Program-made: the position numbers and the translations under genes | Notes under the pieces: model-generated | What the model saw: the letters and a program-made list of their open reading frames with translations, nothing else | Databases searched by the model: none | Told to the model about the DNA's origin: nothing | Assembly: GCA_026419785.1 (NCBI GenBank) | Contig: JAODTK010002110.1 | Coordinates: 434,001 to 498,000, forward strand | Length of the DNA stretch: 64,000 nucleotides | Direction: 5' to 3' | From: Sclerodactyla briareus | Taxonomy: Eukaryota; Echinodermata; Holothuroidea; Dendrochirotida; Sclerodactylidae | Shown here: positions 11,794 through 24,117 of the stretch, one piece after another | Layout: each line of letters begins with the position of its first letter | How positions within the stretch are numbered: position 1 is the stretch's first letter

Positions 11794-11937
11794 ACCCCTG
11801 TCCCGTTGAGGATGATTGCCGTTGATAAGCAGCTGTGGGTCTGCAGGAGAGACAGTGAAGACAGTCACTTTATAGAGGTGTGGGATCCAGGCAAGGGGAC
11901 TTACAAGACATCACTGGATGGTTGCAACATTATTGAG
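11794..11937 (+). CDS. LRRK2-like WD40 exon
   Basis: A complete 48-codon exon in phase 0 at both ends, preceded by CTCTGTATTTCAG and followed by a GTATAG donor. It contains AVDKQLWVCRRDSEDSHFIE followed by VWDPGK. This aligns with the LRRK2 segment VVVDTALYIAKQNSPVVEVW, a WD40 blade ending in the VEVWD strand. Two decayed copies sit upstream at 10,541 and 11,613. The next exon continues the LRRK2 alignment directly, which makes the family call firm. Whether the gene is LRRK1, LRRK2 or an invertebrate pro-orthologue cannot be settled from this region, though the match to LRRK2 is good. Confidence 0.85.
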
Positions 11938-12250
11938 GTATAGTCTCTCATTATTTTGTGTTACATTCATTTTGTCCCTCATGACTCACTGCATGCCACT
12001 CACCTTTTGGCCACACAACTGGTTGTGATGTTGAAGTTAACAAACAGAGAATAACATGCTCCACCAGTCGAGATTGGCAGCCCTTTCATGTGATGTCACC
12101 CACATCATGTTCAGAGGTGTTTGTAACTTGATTGACATCTGCTATCAAATTAAAAGTAGTTTCTGATAGGTTATTTGATGTTCAACCACTAGATTATGCA
12201 TCAGTTTCTGAGCTATGTGCGTTTCTTCTTTCCGTGCATGCATCAGGGAG

Positions 12251-12437
12251 TATGATCCAAGCCTCACCCTCAGAGATTGTGGTATCAAGGCAATGATGCT
12301 CCAGTCCAAGACGGCCCTGTGGGTCGGCCTGGCCGGCGGCCACCTGGCTCTGATAGACCGACACACCTCCAAGCTTGTCACCCTCATCCGCAGGTACACT
12401 GATGCCCTGAGAACCATCTTCCTCGTCCAATCACCAG
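12251..12437 (+). CDS. LRRK2-like WD40 exon (GGGH blade)
   Basis: The clearest match in the window. The frame reads YDPSLTLRDCGIKAMMLQSK and then TALWVGLAGGHLALIDRHTS, against human LRRK2 TALWIGTGGGHILLLDLSTR. It continues KLVTLIRRYTDALRTIFLVQ against RRLIRVIYNFCNSVRVMMTA. The phase-0 start uses the AG of GGGAG at 12,249-12,250, which agrees with the phase-0 end of the previous exon; the stronger-looking CATCAG three bases earlier would break the frame. The exon ends in phase 1 at a GTATGG donor. This blade is near the C terminus of the WD40 domain. Confidence 0.88.
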
Positions 12438-12775
12438 GTATGGACTGTTTGTTAGACCCCAAAATTGCTGGTTTCATAAAAAAAATGGCATGTTATAATG
12501 TTATTGCTCTTGGGTTATGTCAGTTTCGTCCTAGCGCTGCTTGGCATACTATCCCACACAATGAACAACAGATGCAGCGAACAAATGAAACCTTGTTAAA
12601 TACCAAGCATCTTCGTCAAAGAACCCCAGCTCTTCAACATTTTCCTTTGCACAGTAAAAAACACGACTGACTGGAACCACTAGACAGACGCCTTAATCTT
12701 GCCCTAGATGAACCCAGATATCCTGGGTTATGCTAACTGTGCTAGAACTGAAACCAAATAACTTCTCAATTTCAG

Positions 12776-12898
12776 GCCATTTTGTTGATCAGTGTTTTGA
12801 GGGAAGAAAACAATCTTGCCCTAAGTATTCCAGCTCGAAACTATCCAGCTTTAGGATCTAAAGCAACTGATCATGATACATTGAAATGCCTAGTGCAG
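12776..12898 (+). CDS. Candidate exon, unassigned, in the LRRK2-like gene
   Basis: A 123-nt stretch with CTCAATTTCAG before it and a GTAATC donor after it. It is open for 41 codons and in phase 0 at both ends. It encodes AILLISVLREENNLALSIPA and then a hydrophilic part. It falls where LRRK2 has the strand VMLVLGYNRKN after the GGGH blade, but the phase does not fit the preceding exon and a better match to that strand exists at 22,066. It may be an alternative exon or chance. Confidence 0.3.
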
Positions 12899-12899
12899 G

Positions 12900-13250
12900 T
12901 AATCTGTATGCCGTCTGCGTGTGACTACCGGCCACCCCCACATGAAGAGGAATCGCCTTAATTCGTGTACTTGGTGAAGGTTTCACAAGCTGAAAATATT
13001 GGCAGTATTCAGGTCAACACCCTTGCCGGCCTTGAATGAGGTTGATCCAGGTCGGGCAATAAACCATGGAAAAAAATATTAAAAAAAGTAAAGTCTATGC
13101 TGTCGGGTTTATTCAATCATATTTCAGACAATTGCCCTCTGGAGTTATACTATGGTGCATTCAATTGACACTCATACTTGTATAGACTAATGCAACAAGA
13201 CATTCAGTCAGATGAACAGATCGATCATTGGAAGGGGGGGGGGGGAGGGA
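12900..13250. other. Intronic, nothing recognised
   Basis: No open frame or repeat was recognised except a poly-G run near 13,236 that abuts the start of the 2.84-kb duplication. Confidence 0.4.
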
Positions 13251-16087
13251 GGCTCTGTGGCAAACCGGGCCTCAGGCGAGACGGACACTACCAGACTCCA
13301 AAATACGGGATTACGTGAAGCTTGGCTTCCAACACATTTAGCGGGGATTGTAGCATGCATGTTAATCATTCACATAGAGTTCATGTCATAGTAGAATCAT
13401 TTATCTTCTGTTACTGCTTGGTGGAGGTTGTTTGGCGAGGTTTGCAGCTTGGATAAAACAAATGTTATCTACCATTCCAGTGTTACATGAGAACTTGATG
13501 TCAAAAATTAGCCCCCCTAATATAGGTATTTTACAAGAAATATGTGAAAATCCACTGGAAAGAGAGGGATGGGCATAAGCATTCATCTTACATTTGCATG
13601 TTTAGTGCCCCGATTTCACATGGAGTGTTCATAGAAGATTTGCCCCTTTTTATTTGTGTGTTCCTGGTGAAGCAGTGCAGTGTCCAGTTTGAGTTTGTTT
13701 TCGTTTTTTTTAGCTCAAACCAGCTATATGCTGGTTGGCTATGGAATCTGCATGTCCACTCCTATCTACTATCAAGTGTGTCAACAATTGCGCTTTTGGC
13801 TCCCAAACAGTCATTCTGTGATGAATGTCGACAAAACTTGACACAATGTTTCATTGACCCTTGGGACATGTTTTACTTGTTGAGGTCCATTAACTGGGCA
13901 ATAGAGGCCATTATGTGTAAAATTTCAAAATGTGTCTCTACCAAATTTTAATGCACAGTACTGATGTTCGGGCATTATGATGGTCTAACAGCACGTACCC
14001 TCCGGGAGGGTGTTCAGGATTTGTTTTGCTCCAAGGTCCCCACTCGGTCGCCAAGGCCCCATTTTATGAAATTTCACACATAAGTACTTGAAATGCTCTC
14101 CTCCCACAGTGATTCAATTTATGTTGTTCCTAGGTTACATGTAATGGTCTTGGGTAGAGGGCTACCGGAGGTGTTCTGAAATTGGGCTCCGGACCCACTT
14201 TGGGCCCAAGTGCCCATTATATGAGATAACCATAAATCTTGTATCTCCTTCAATTCCGTTAAACACAGTGCTGATTGTTCGTCATAATGATGGTCCTGAT
14301 CGGCATATACTGTTGGGGTGTTTGAGGATTTTTCTTGTTCCAAGTTCTGACTCGGGCCCTAGGCCCCATTATATGATTTCACCCATTGTATTCGAAATGC
14401 AATCCTCCTCCCCACAAGCTTCAATTGGTCTTCTTCCACGTTACATGTAATGTCCTTCAGTAGAGGGCTTTTGGCTCGTCCAGGAATTTAGGGCCCAAGG
14501 CCCCTGCATTCGGCCCTAGGCCTATTATATGAAATACTTCGAAATATAGTTATTTCCTACAAACTAGTTGCAAACAGTGCCCAATGTTCCGATCAAAAGA
14601 CCGTCTAATAGCCATACCTTTCATGGTGCCTCGGGTTGGGGGGACCCAAGGCCCAGTGGGGCCTGAAGCCATCATGTGGAATCCCCCAAATGCTTCTCCT
14701 CTCTCAGTTTTAGTGCACAGTACTGACATTGGGTACCGTGATGTTCTACAGTCGAACCTTGGGGTGTTCAGGCCTTTTAATCCAAGGTCCCACTTGGATC
14801 CATGAATTGAACACTTATACTTGAATGCATCGCAAGTTCCAATTGATTTTCTAATGTAATGCTCCTTGGTTATGGTCCATCGGGGTTTTTTCAGGAATTC
14901 TGGCTGATGCCCATTCTGTCCTACGGGCCATCATGTTAATCAGGCAATGCTTTTACATATTTTGAAGCACGGTCAGTGCTACTGTTCGTCATGGAGGACA
15001 ATCCCCAAATTTGAATTCCAATTTCAAATTTGCCTGTCTTCCTCTTTATTTCCCCATAATGGGTTGTTACCCCTTCAGCCTGGCCAATCCTCCCCCAATC
15101 ACCCTTCATGAATGATTCCCCAAAATTACAAATTTCAAACAACTGAATGCCACTAGTAACCCCCTATAAATCACATTTTCCTGTGGTCTGTACTCTCTAT
15201 TTCCCTATTCTGGATTCTTCCCCATTAGCCCTGCAACTCTCGCCTCCTCTCTCCCCCCTCCCCCCCACAAGTTTCCCCCACCACACTACTATGGAGTCCT
15301 AAATTACAGTTTTATGCAACTCCATTCACAAGTCCACTCATTTTTCAATACTGTTTTGACTCAAACTACCATGTTGGAGACACATGTCAGAAATTAATAC
15401 ACAAGGCACCTCGATGCTTTAAACAACAATAGCCCTGGGATTTGCTTGGTACCCACTTGGAAGAGTCTGTTGATGACGAGTTCAACTTCCTTGCATGCTG
15501 CAGCCTATAGTGTGGTCAGCCTGAGCGAATTGTAGTTTTTAGGACATGGGTGGACAAAGTGGAAGGGAGTGAATTGAGAATTAGGCCACGAGTCCATGAA
15601 TAGGCGAATGACCCCCCACCCTAAAAGGTGCAATATTGTGACACTTAATATGAGGATTATGAATTATGCTAATATGAATATTACAACTATCTGAATTAAA
15701 ATGCAAAATATAAGAAGAACAAAACAAAAAAAACTTGCCAATCACCTCCCACCCCTCCACCCCTAAAGAAAGAATGCGAATGTTTATTGCGATGCCAGCA
15801 GTAACTGCGATGTTGTTGTGGAGCATGGACAGTCAAGTGGTGGGGGTACCTCAGAATTTTCGTATTTAGAGTAAAAGTCAATTTTTAGAGTAGTCTTAGG
15901 CTCTGGTATATAATACAAACAATAACCCTAGAAAACCAGGCGGCAGTAAGTATGCACATCAAAGAATAGAGTTTAATTAGAAATCATTTGCCTGTCCACC
16001 CCCCTTGAAAAAATTTACTGAGGATTGAAAATCAGAAATGGATAAGTGCAATTTATACATTTATATAGATTAAAGATTAGAATTAGT
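13251..16087. repeat. 2.84-kb tandem duplication, copy 1
   Basis: This copy begins GGCTCTGTGGCA and ends in AGAATTAGTGTG, and it aligns end to end with 16,088-18,931. Shared landmarks include GCGGGGATTGTAGCATGCAT (13,353 and 16,169), AGCTCAAACCAGCTAT (13,713 and 16,527), GCAATATTGTGACACTTAAT-like sequence and AAAATCAGAAATGGA near the end. Copies differ by many one- to few-base gaps. The copy lies in the LRRK-like intron. Inside it, 13,950-15,000 is a degenerate sub-array of 140-310-bp units marked by CACAGTACTGA, TTCGG and TGTTCAGGA. Confidence 0.88.
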
Positions 16088-18931
16088 GTGGCTCTGTTGC
16101 ATGGCCTTCAGCCACAACTACCCTACCAGCTCCAATACGGTTTACGTGAAGGCTTTGTTCCAACACATTTGCGGGGATTGTAGCATGCATTTAATCATTC
16201 ACATAGAGTTCTGTCATATTAGAATCATTTACTTCTGTTTTACTGCTTGGTGGATGTTTGGCGAGGTTTGCAGCTTGGATAGAACAACTGGTATCTACCA
16301 TTCCAGTTTTCATGAGAACTGATGTCACAAATTAGACCCCTAATATAGGTGATTACAGGAAATATGTAAATTCCACTGAACGCGAGGGATGGGCAATAAG
16401 CATATCATCTCCATGTGCATGTTTAGTGCCCCGATTTCACATGGAGGTTGTTTCTAGAGCTTTGCCTTATGTGGTTCTGGGAAGCAGTGCAGTTGTCCAG
16501 GTCTGAGTTTGTTTTCGTTTTTTTTAGCTCAAACCAGCTATGCTGGTGAGATATTGGAATCGCATGTCATCTATCTATCTATCCACGTGTGTTGTTACAC
16601 AATTGCCTTTTTGGCTCCCAAACAGTCATTTGTGATGAATGTACCAAACTGGAAACAATGTTCAGTGACCCTTGGGACATGTTGACCTTGTGAGGTCCGT
16701 TTTAAAGGGGCAATATAGGCCATTATGTGTTAAAAATTTCATAAATGTGCTCCTCCTACAATTTTTGCTGCACAAAGACTGAGGTTCGGTAATTATGATG
16801 GTCTAACAGCCGTACCTCGGGGGGTAGGGGTCAGGATGTTTGCTCCAAGGACCCACTCGGCCCAAGGGCCCATTTAGAAATTTCACACAATAGGACTAAG
16901 CATCTCTCCCACACGATTCTTTGATGTCTCTTCAGGTCTAAATGTAATGGGCCTTGGGTAGAGGGCTACAGGGGGTGTTCGGAAATTTTGGGCTCAGGGC
17001 CCCATTTGGGCAAAGGGCCCATTATATGAAATAACATAAAAAATTTGTATTCCTTCAAATTCCGTTACCACCGTGATGAATGTTCGGTCTAATGATGGTC
17101 TGAATAAAATATACTGTTGGGTGTTTGTTGAGGATTTTTTCGTTCCAAGGTCTGACTCGGGCCCTAGGGCCAATTATGTGAAATATTGCAACCAATGTAT
17201 TCGACATGCATTCCTCCCACAAGCTTCAATGGTCGGTCTGTCAACGTACATGTAATGGTCCTCAGTAGAGGGCCTTTGGGCTGTCCAGGAATTAGGGCCA
17301 AGGCCCAGGTTTGGGCCCTAGGGCTCCTTATATGAAATACTGCAAAAATATAGTATTTCTACAGATATAGTTGCACGTGCCAATGTTCAGTCATAAGGAC
17401 CTTCTAATAGCCATACCTCCAGGGAGCCCAGGGATTTGGGACCAAGGCCAGTGTGGCGTGAGAGCCATCATGTGGAATCACAACAAAATGCTTCTCCCCT
17501 CTTTCAAGTTTTAGTGCACAGTACTGCATTTGGTAACGATGATGTTTAACCCAGTCGAACCTTGGGGGTATTCAGGAAATTTATCCAAGTCCCCTTGACC
17601 ATGGAATTGAACACATTAGTACTTGAATGCATCTCTACGTTTCCCAATTGATTTGTGTTATATGTATGCTCCTTGGTTGCGGGTCCCTCGGGGGTTGTTC
17701 CAGGAACTTCTGGCTGATGTCCAATGTTTGTCCTATTGCCCATCATGTTAAATCATGCAAAATGCTTTTAACATATTTTGGAAGCACGGGTCAGTGCTAT
17801 GTTCGGTCATGGAGCCCAATCCCGCAATTTGAATTCACAAATTCAAATTTCCTGTATTCTCTTTATTTCCCATAATGGGTTGTTACCATCAGCCTGCCAA
17901 TCCTCCCAATCACCACCTTCACTGATGATGTCCCCAATTAACAAATGTTGAAAAACCTGAATTCCACTAGTAACCCCTAGAAATCAATTTTCCTTGGTTA
18001 CTGACTCTCTATATTCCCCCATACTGGGTTACTTCCCATTAGCCTGCTACTCCCCCCCTCCCCTAATTTCCCCCACCACACTACTTTAGTCCTAAATTAC
18101 AGTTTATGGCAACTCCATTCACACGTCCATCATTTTCAGTACTGTTTTTTGAACCTCACGCTAACCAGTTTGGAGACACGAAACTGTCAGAATTTAAACA
18201 CAAGGCACCTCGATGCTTTAAACATAGCCCTTGGGATTTGCTTGGTAGCCCACTGGAAGACTGAAGGAGTCTGTTGAGTGGCGAGTTACAACTTCCCTTG
18301 CATACTGTAGCCTATAGTGTGGTCAGCCCTGAGAGGATGTAGTTTTTAGGACCCTGGGTGTACAAAGATGGAAGGGAGATAAATTGAGAAAAGCAAATCC
18401 ATGAAGGAGATGACCCCCACCAAAATGTGCAATATTCTGACACTTAATATGATGATTTACAATGATAATGCTAATATGAATATTACACTCATCTGAATAA
18501 ATGCAAATATAAGAAGAACGAAAAAAAAAAAAAAAACTTGCCAATCACATCCCCCAACCCACCCCCAAAACCCAAAAAAAAAAAAAAAAAAAACCTCCCA
18601 CCCCTCCACCCCTAAAGTACAGAATGCGAAGTTTATTGCAGATATGCAGCAGTAACTGCGATGTTGTTGTGGAGCATGGACAGACAAGTGTGCGGTAGCC
18701 TTCAGATTTTCGAATTTCGAGTAAAAGTCAATTTTAGATTACCCTCTTAGGCGCTCTGGTATAATACAAAAAATACCCTAGAAACAGGCATTAAGTATGA
18801 ACATCAAGAGAATTAAGTAGAAATCATTTGCCTACGTCCACCCTCCTTGAAAAAATTAATAGGATTGAAAATCAGAAATGGAATAAGTGCAATTGTAATA
18901 GAGTATATAGATTAAGAAAATAGAATTAGTG
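16088..18931. repeat. 2.84-kb tandem duplication, copy 2
   Basis: The second copy of the unit, with the same order of landmarks and sub-array. It carries an extra A-rich/C-rich insertion near 18,515-18,600 relative to copy 1. No protein-coding exon is visible in either copy. Homology includes the AGGTCA-poor TTTTTTTAGCTCAAACC element terminus at 16,520. Confidence 0.88.
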
Positions 18932-21900
18932 TGTTTGAAAAATATACAGTTTGCAATTGCCAATTCAGCAACTGCCAACCATCCCCACTGCTACCCTAGC
19001 AAGTGTAAGGCACACTCTACATGTAGGATTCACTATGTTAGAACAATGTCAATATTGAATATGAGAACCCTTCCCCCGAAAAATCTGCCAACACTTCCCT
19101 ACCGGAAGTATTGTGTGGTAAATCGTGGCACAGTAGCCACAGCCCATGCTTGTAGGAAAACGCCATAGACATAAGTACAATTGCAACACTAAACTAGTGT
19201 TTTCCCCACTCATTAGTGGCCTTGAAAAGAGTCAATCTTTGGGGTCAGAGGCCATTGCCACAAAAGCCGATGGCCATAGGCCTTGCAGGGCTTCAGCTCC
19301 GGTCACCTCTTGCATTACTGGATGCAACCATTGCCAATGTGCAGCCTCCACCACTGTAATCTCCAACCTCTGGGCTATATTGCACACAACAGCCACATCT
19401 AAAGGTTATGAGGAGGAATAATAGCTTGAACATAACAAAGAACTACAATGCTAAATTTGAAGCCTAAACATGCCAGATAGTCTCACGTAACTAGCTGATT
19501 TGTCCTGTTGATTATCAGTATGATCTCAGTACCATACACAAAAAAAGCTACTGGTTAAGTAGCAATCCAGTGTGTAACACAATTTCACCATAATCAATTT
19601 CTCTGCCCCCAGTAGAGTAGGCGTCTTCTGATCTTACTGCTGAATTTACAGCTTTCAACAAACATTCAGGAAGCATTCAAGCCTCATCTAGTAGTCCTGG
19701 TTATTTTGATCTTGGGTAACTCACCTACTCTTCTCAAGAACTGGGTAAATGAGATCAAGGCAGGGGTGTGCTAACCTGTGCCCGGACCACAATGTTACGT
19801 TCCATCCAACAGACAATCAGTGAATCCCAGGATCCGACCACTTTCTCAGAAACCTGGAAAAGCAAAAAGATTCATGCTCATGTGAAGTTACAGCTGACTG
19901 CCAAGACTTATTGTGAAACAATTCCCAGGCCAGATACATGTCCACTGCACATGCCCAATTTAGCGAACCAGAAGTATCCACACTGAAATAATGGGCATGT
20001 TTTTGTGTGGTTTCAGCTATAGCTGGATGATCACATTAATGGCACAACAAAAGTTAGGTTTAGGTGATCTAATCAGAATTTAGGCTAGAGGCATAATTTT
20101 CCCGTTTTGTAAACTTTAAATTCCGTTTTAAATTTTCTGTTTTCCGTTTTTTCCGTTTTCGTTATAAAAAAGCACATTTTTCCACAATTAATTGTATCTT
20201 CGAGATACAGAAAAACAAAGCAACCGTGTTTCTGGCCTCCTGATAATGTGTTTTCTTTTTGAGATAAGCCTACACAACGTAACCAATTAGTGCCATGCTA
20301 TTATATTTGTATGTAAAGTAATAGATGAACAAACTAAAAACTTTCCTTCCCCTCATCGCTGATTACACTTCTTACTGAACTGAGGGTTAAAACAACAACG
20401 CAGCGAGTAGCCTGATCTGTAGATGCGTATGTATTCAGTACACTTGCGCCACCTTTACCTACAATTCTGCTGCGTACCAGGTACAGGCGCAGTACACTGG
20501 TACACAACATGCCTACCTGACTTGAAGGTTGCACTGAAAAGTTTATTGAAACATATCTGGATTGCTGCCAGTGTTGCCTATCCAGTACTAGAATTATAAA
20601 GAGAACTGTGTATCGATAAGACTGGTTTTTAATGCATATCATTACGAAACAAAAAAAAACAAAAAAAAAACAGTTAATAATTCAACGGAAATATCACATT
20701 GCACAATATCACGAACTGCTTTGCTGACATTTTCTTATAATTCTTAACGCTTTTTCACATAAAATGTAGATTTGGAAAATGGGGGATTTCGAGAGTGACA
20801 TTGCGTTGATTACGTGACCTTTTAGCGAAGTCTAGTTTTACAGAGGCGCGCACGAAGCTTCCTGTACCTTACTGTACATTGATGTACATAGTAAAGTTAC
20901 ATCGCGATAGAATTTGAAATGAGCATGCGCTCCTCGAAGACCGATCGTGTTGTGAAATAACGTCGCCCGTAACAAACGGGGTATGCTTCCCCTGTGTGCC
21001 TTAGCTCCTGATTTTGAGTGAAGTGTGGCGGATCGCATTAGTGGTCAAAATAGTCCTTATTTCGCTTAATTTACTGATTCGAGTAGATTTTCATGGAAAA
21101 AAAATATTATTTATTTTTTTTGGTGATTACGTCCAATTCTTTGGACTTAAGCTATTCTTGGGACAGATCTTGAAATTTTTAAATCGCATTTTCCTACTAC
21201 TGGCCGATTTCCGTGATTTTTTTTTCTTTTCTCCCCGTTTTTCCCGTTCGGGTAAATTATGTCCTTTCATTTTAGGCACCATCACCCATAATAATGAGTA
21301 AATTTGCCCATTCATAGATTTATTGTTTACGCTCTTACAAGGTTACGCCATTACATACGAGCTATAATGATGTGGTGTGACTTCGGCATATCTTCAAATG
21401 GCGGTTCATGAACTGACTAGATTTCACATAAAATATTCTAATTAGGTGACAGTTTAACAAATTTTACGATTGGCATTTCCAATGGGTGGGAATTCTCTCT
21501 CAAAGTGGTTGTTAACAACACAATCTTCACTCGACTGTATAGTTTAGCTAGTCATGCTTCATTCTAATGGTAGAACTACTGATTGCACAAGCGGGCGAGA
21601 CACTTGGGACAGATCGCCATGCCTTGTTCTCTCTCAATTGGTTATTCTTCGATGGATGTTGACCGAACTAAGTAAATTTTATGACTTTCTCAGACGCAAT
21701 GGCCTTATGAGATCAAGGTCAAAAGGTTGTTCCAGGGGCACAATAGGCAATTGTGGGGACTGCCTTCTGACTTCCGATCTCAACATAAGACGGCATACTT
21801 TTGAATTTGTCTTGGTTCTTTTGTGCAGTTTGAGCTACATCAGCCATTGGTGCTCTTGTTTTTTTGTTCTGTCTGCTGCTCCATGTCCAGTCTCCATCAG

Positions 21901-22065
21901 TAACTCAACCTTAAGCCAGGATTGACTTAGTAACCGAGAGCATGACACCATCGTCGTTTTCGCCTGAAATGTTTTCATCTGATAAAGAATCCTCCTTTGC
22001 AATGATTTTCATTAACAATCCCTTCGGGCATGGAGTTCGCCCTCTTGTATTTCCCTCTCCTGCAG
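18932..22065. other. LRRK-like intron, mostly unrecognised
   Basis: 19,000-20,000 has modest open frames without splice support or family match. 20,100-20,170 is a TTCCGTTTT-rich tract. 21,560-21,870 is a dispersed repeat ending in TTTGAGCTACATCAGCC, related to the 3' end of the 24.1-24.78 kb element. No exon is supported. Confidence 0.4.
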
Positions 22066-22145
22066 AGTCCTACTCCATCCGCAACATCATTCATCACCGC
22101 TGGTAGAGGGTTTATCAAGAGACCTGGCTGGCTGGCCCGGCCCAG
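22066..22145 (+). CDS. LRRK2-like exon following the GGGH blade
   Basis: An 80-nt exon with excellent borders (TTTCCCTCTCCTGCAG acceptor, GTAAGC donor). In phase 0 it reads SPTPSATSFITAGRG, with FIKRPGWLARPR following. This fits the LRRK2 strand VMLVLGYNRKN and the loop that leads to the last SCLTVWD strand. It ends in phase 2, which matches the acceptor at 23,341. The preceding exon at 12,251 ends in phase 1, so either a small exon is missing between them or one of the two carries an indel. Confidence 0.65.
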
Positions 22146-22459
22146 GTAAGCTCTCAATTCTCAACTAATGTTTCACATCCTCTTGTGCCAAGTTTCACCT
22201 GATTACAGTGTTGGTCAGTGGTGTGTTCCTATTCCGAGAAAAAAAAAAAACAGCTCAATGGACAGAATGAATTCCCATTCAACTCTTTGAATTACCTTTT
22301 AAGATGTCAATTACAAGTGAATTGTTATTATGGCTTCCTCTTTATACACTGCTCTGACCCAATTGCCTTGGCATGTTTTCTGTTTTTTTCGGGTTTATGC
22401 TATGAGTAAAATTTGTTTCCTAAGTTACTCAAAGTGGTCATACGGTCCCTTCTTGTTCT

Positions 22460-23210
22460 CCTACAGGTTGAATTAGATACTGTGAGATGTGATGATGTTG
22501 TCACTGACCATAGTGCCTATAGCCTAATATACGTGTTCAGGAATTTGGGGTCCGTGGTCATCTGAGAGCCTTACTATCCCGAAGGGTCAATTGGCAAAAT
22601 GCTTCATTTCCTACATATTTATCGGATAAATTAATATGTGGTCAGTGTCATCACTGCCGGTGGTACGTATTCCGGTTTAAAAAATCTTGGTTTCGCAGTG
22701 GTCAATGCATGGGGTTGAATGGTCCAAAATGCTCCTACAATTAAATTTGGATGATTAGGATAAGTGACTGTCCACTTCTCATCCGTTCCTACTGCCCAAC
22801 AGTGCAGATGACCTGTTCAGAATTTTGGGTCAGGGGTCCCTTTCTAATCCCACATGGTATTTTTTTTGTTGATGGGGGGGGGGGTCAGCAGCAAAATTTG
22901 TTCCATTCCCTACAGATTGCTTAATAGTAATCACATGAATATGTAATCACTGTCTTACCGACCTGTGGTCTATGGAGTTGGTCCCAATATTTGGGGTCAG
23001 TGGCCAGGTGAAAGCCATTTTTTGACCAAAAAACACAATTTACCGAAATGGTCATTGGACAAAATGTCACTTATTAACTCGGATTATTATGAGATTTGGG
23101 CAGGCTTCTCTGACACCCCAACCAATGGCGCATACAGGGTGATTGTGTTCGAGAATTTTGAGTCTGTGGTCTTCCAGGGGTCTTTTTTGGAGTCATTCAT
23201 CATGTAGGGC
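22460..23210. repeat. Degenerate tandem repeat, about 150-160-bp unit
   Basis: Units near 22,500, 22,660, 22,805 and 22,960 share a GTCACTG or CAGTG start, TTCAGGAATTTGGGGTC and a following GGTC...AAATGCT segment. They resemble the sub-array inside the 2.84-kb duplication and 51.6-51.8 kb. Confidence 0.5.
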
Positions 23211-23341
23211 ATTACAGTTTGTGTGTGATGAGAGCTTGGATCCATACTCCTCGGGTTGATGAAAAGCGAACATCTTCGTCTACCAGAATTTTCTTTTTTC
23301 ATTTTTTCTACCAGAATTTTCATTTTTCCACACACCCCCAG

Positions 23342-23520
23342 ATGAGACTGCATCCACATCCTGGTCTGGGATGCCCGCCTCAAGGATCAAGTGCGGTACA
23401 TCCAGAGTGAGATTGACCGCAGGAGACGCTTTTTTTTTTCTTGCGGTGGTGACCGGACATACCTTGCACAAGGTGCAGCAGACATTCCGAGCGGTCAACG
23501 CATTCCACCTGATGCTTTGA
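23342..23520 (+). CDS. LRRK2-like terminal WD40/C-helix exon
   Basis: The frame reads DCIH, then ILVWDARLKDQVRYIQSEID, then RRRR. This aligns with LRRK2 SCLTVWDINLPHEVQNLEKH and its C-terminal helix, so it closes the WD40 ring and forms the long terminal helix. The acceptor CCCCCAG at 23,341 is in phase with the 22,066 exon, but the second codon is then TGA. An alternative acceptor at 23,346 avoids it in another phase. A ten-T run at 23,430-23,439 interrupts the tail. One base removed or added gives a basic tail ending at 23,520, while the frame as written stays open to 23,624 with an implausible hydrophobic end. Confidence 0.78.
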
Positions 23521-24117
23521 CCGTCCCTGCTTTGCATGTCATGCTCTGCATGTTTGTATGTCATGATCTTGTTCATTTATTTTTCCCCATTGGGGGGGGG
23601 GGTGGCATTATGTATTACCCCTGATCATTCTTTTTTTTCATCTAGTCATGTGAAGGGAATGTTTTTGGGGGTTACCGAGTGACTGCATTGTTCATTTCAT
23701 ATGTGTACTATTCTAGGGTTATTTGAACCACTGCTGCTAAACTCCCCAAGTATGCAACGGAGACAGTACCAATATAACAATATCTGAGCTTGATTGCACT
23801 ATATCACTGAAACAGTCTCAAAGTGCTTTACATTTTTTTCCCCGTTGTGACTGGTTAAACGCACACTATGTAGTGAGCATCTGGCTGTCTACTCTTGATG
23901 CACTATGTCAGTGTGACACTTCATCGTTTCTTTCCAATGCGGTCGCCCTATATGCCGCTCACTACTTCTTGCAATGGAGTCGATGCCATTGAAATCTAAG
24001 TCAGAAATTCTAAAAATAGGGACTTCTGACTGGTTCTGAGTCTGAGCATATTCCTCAGAATTTTTTTTAAATATCTAGGGATTGTTGATAGATGCCATTA
24101 ACTATTCTTAGTCATGC

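Noticed and set aside
23391..23624. Hydrophobic C-terminal tail of the LRRK-like protein as written
   Set aside because: It depends on the length of a ten-T run. A one-base change gives a shorter basic tail more like an LRRK C terminus.
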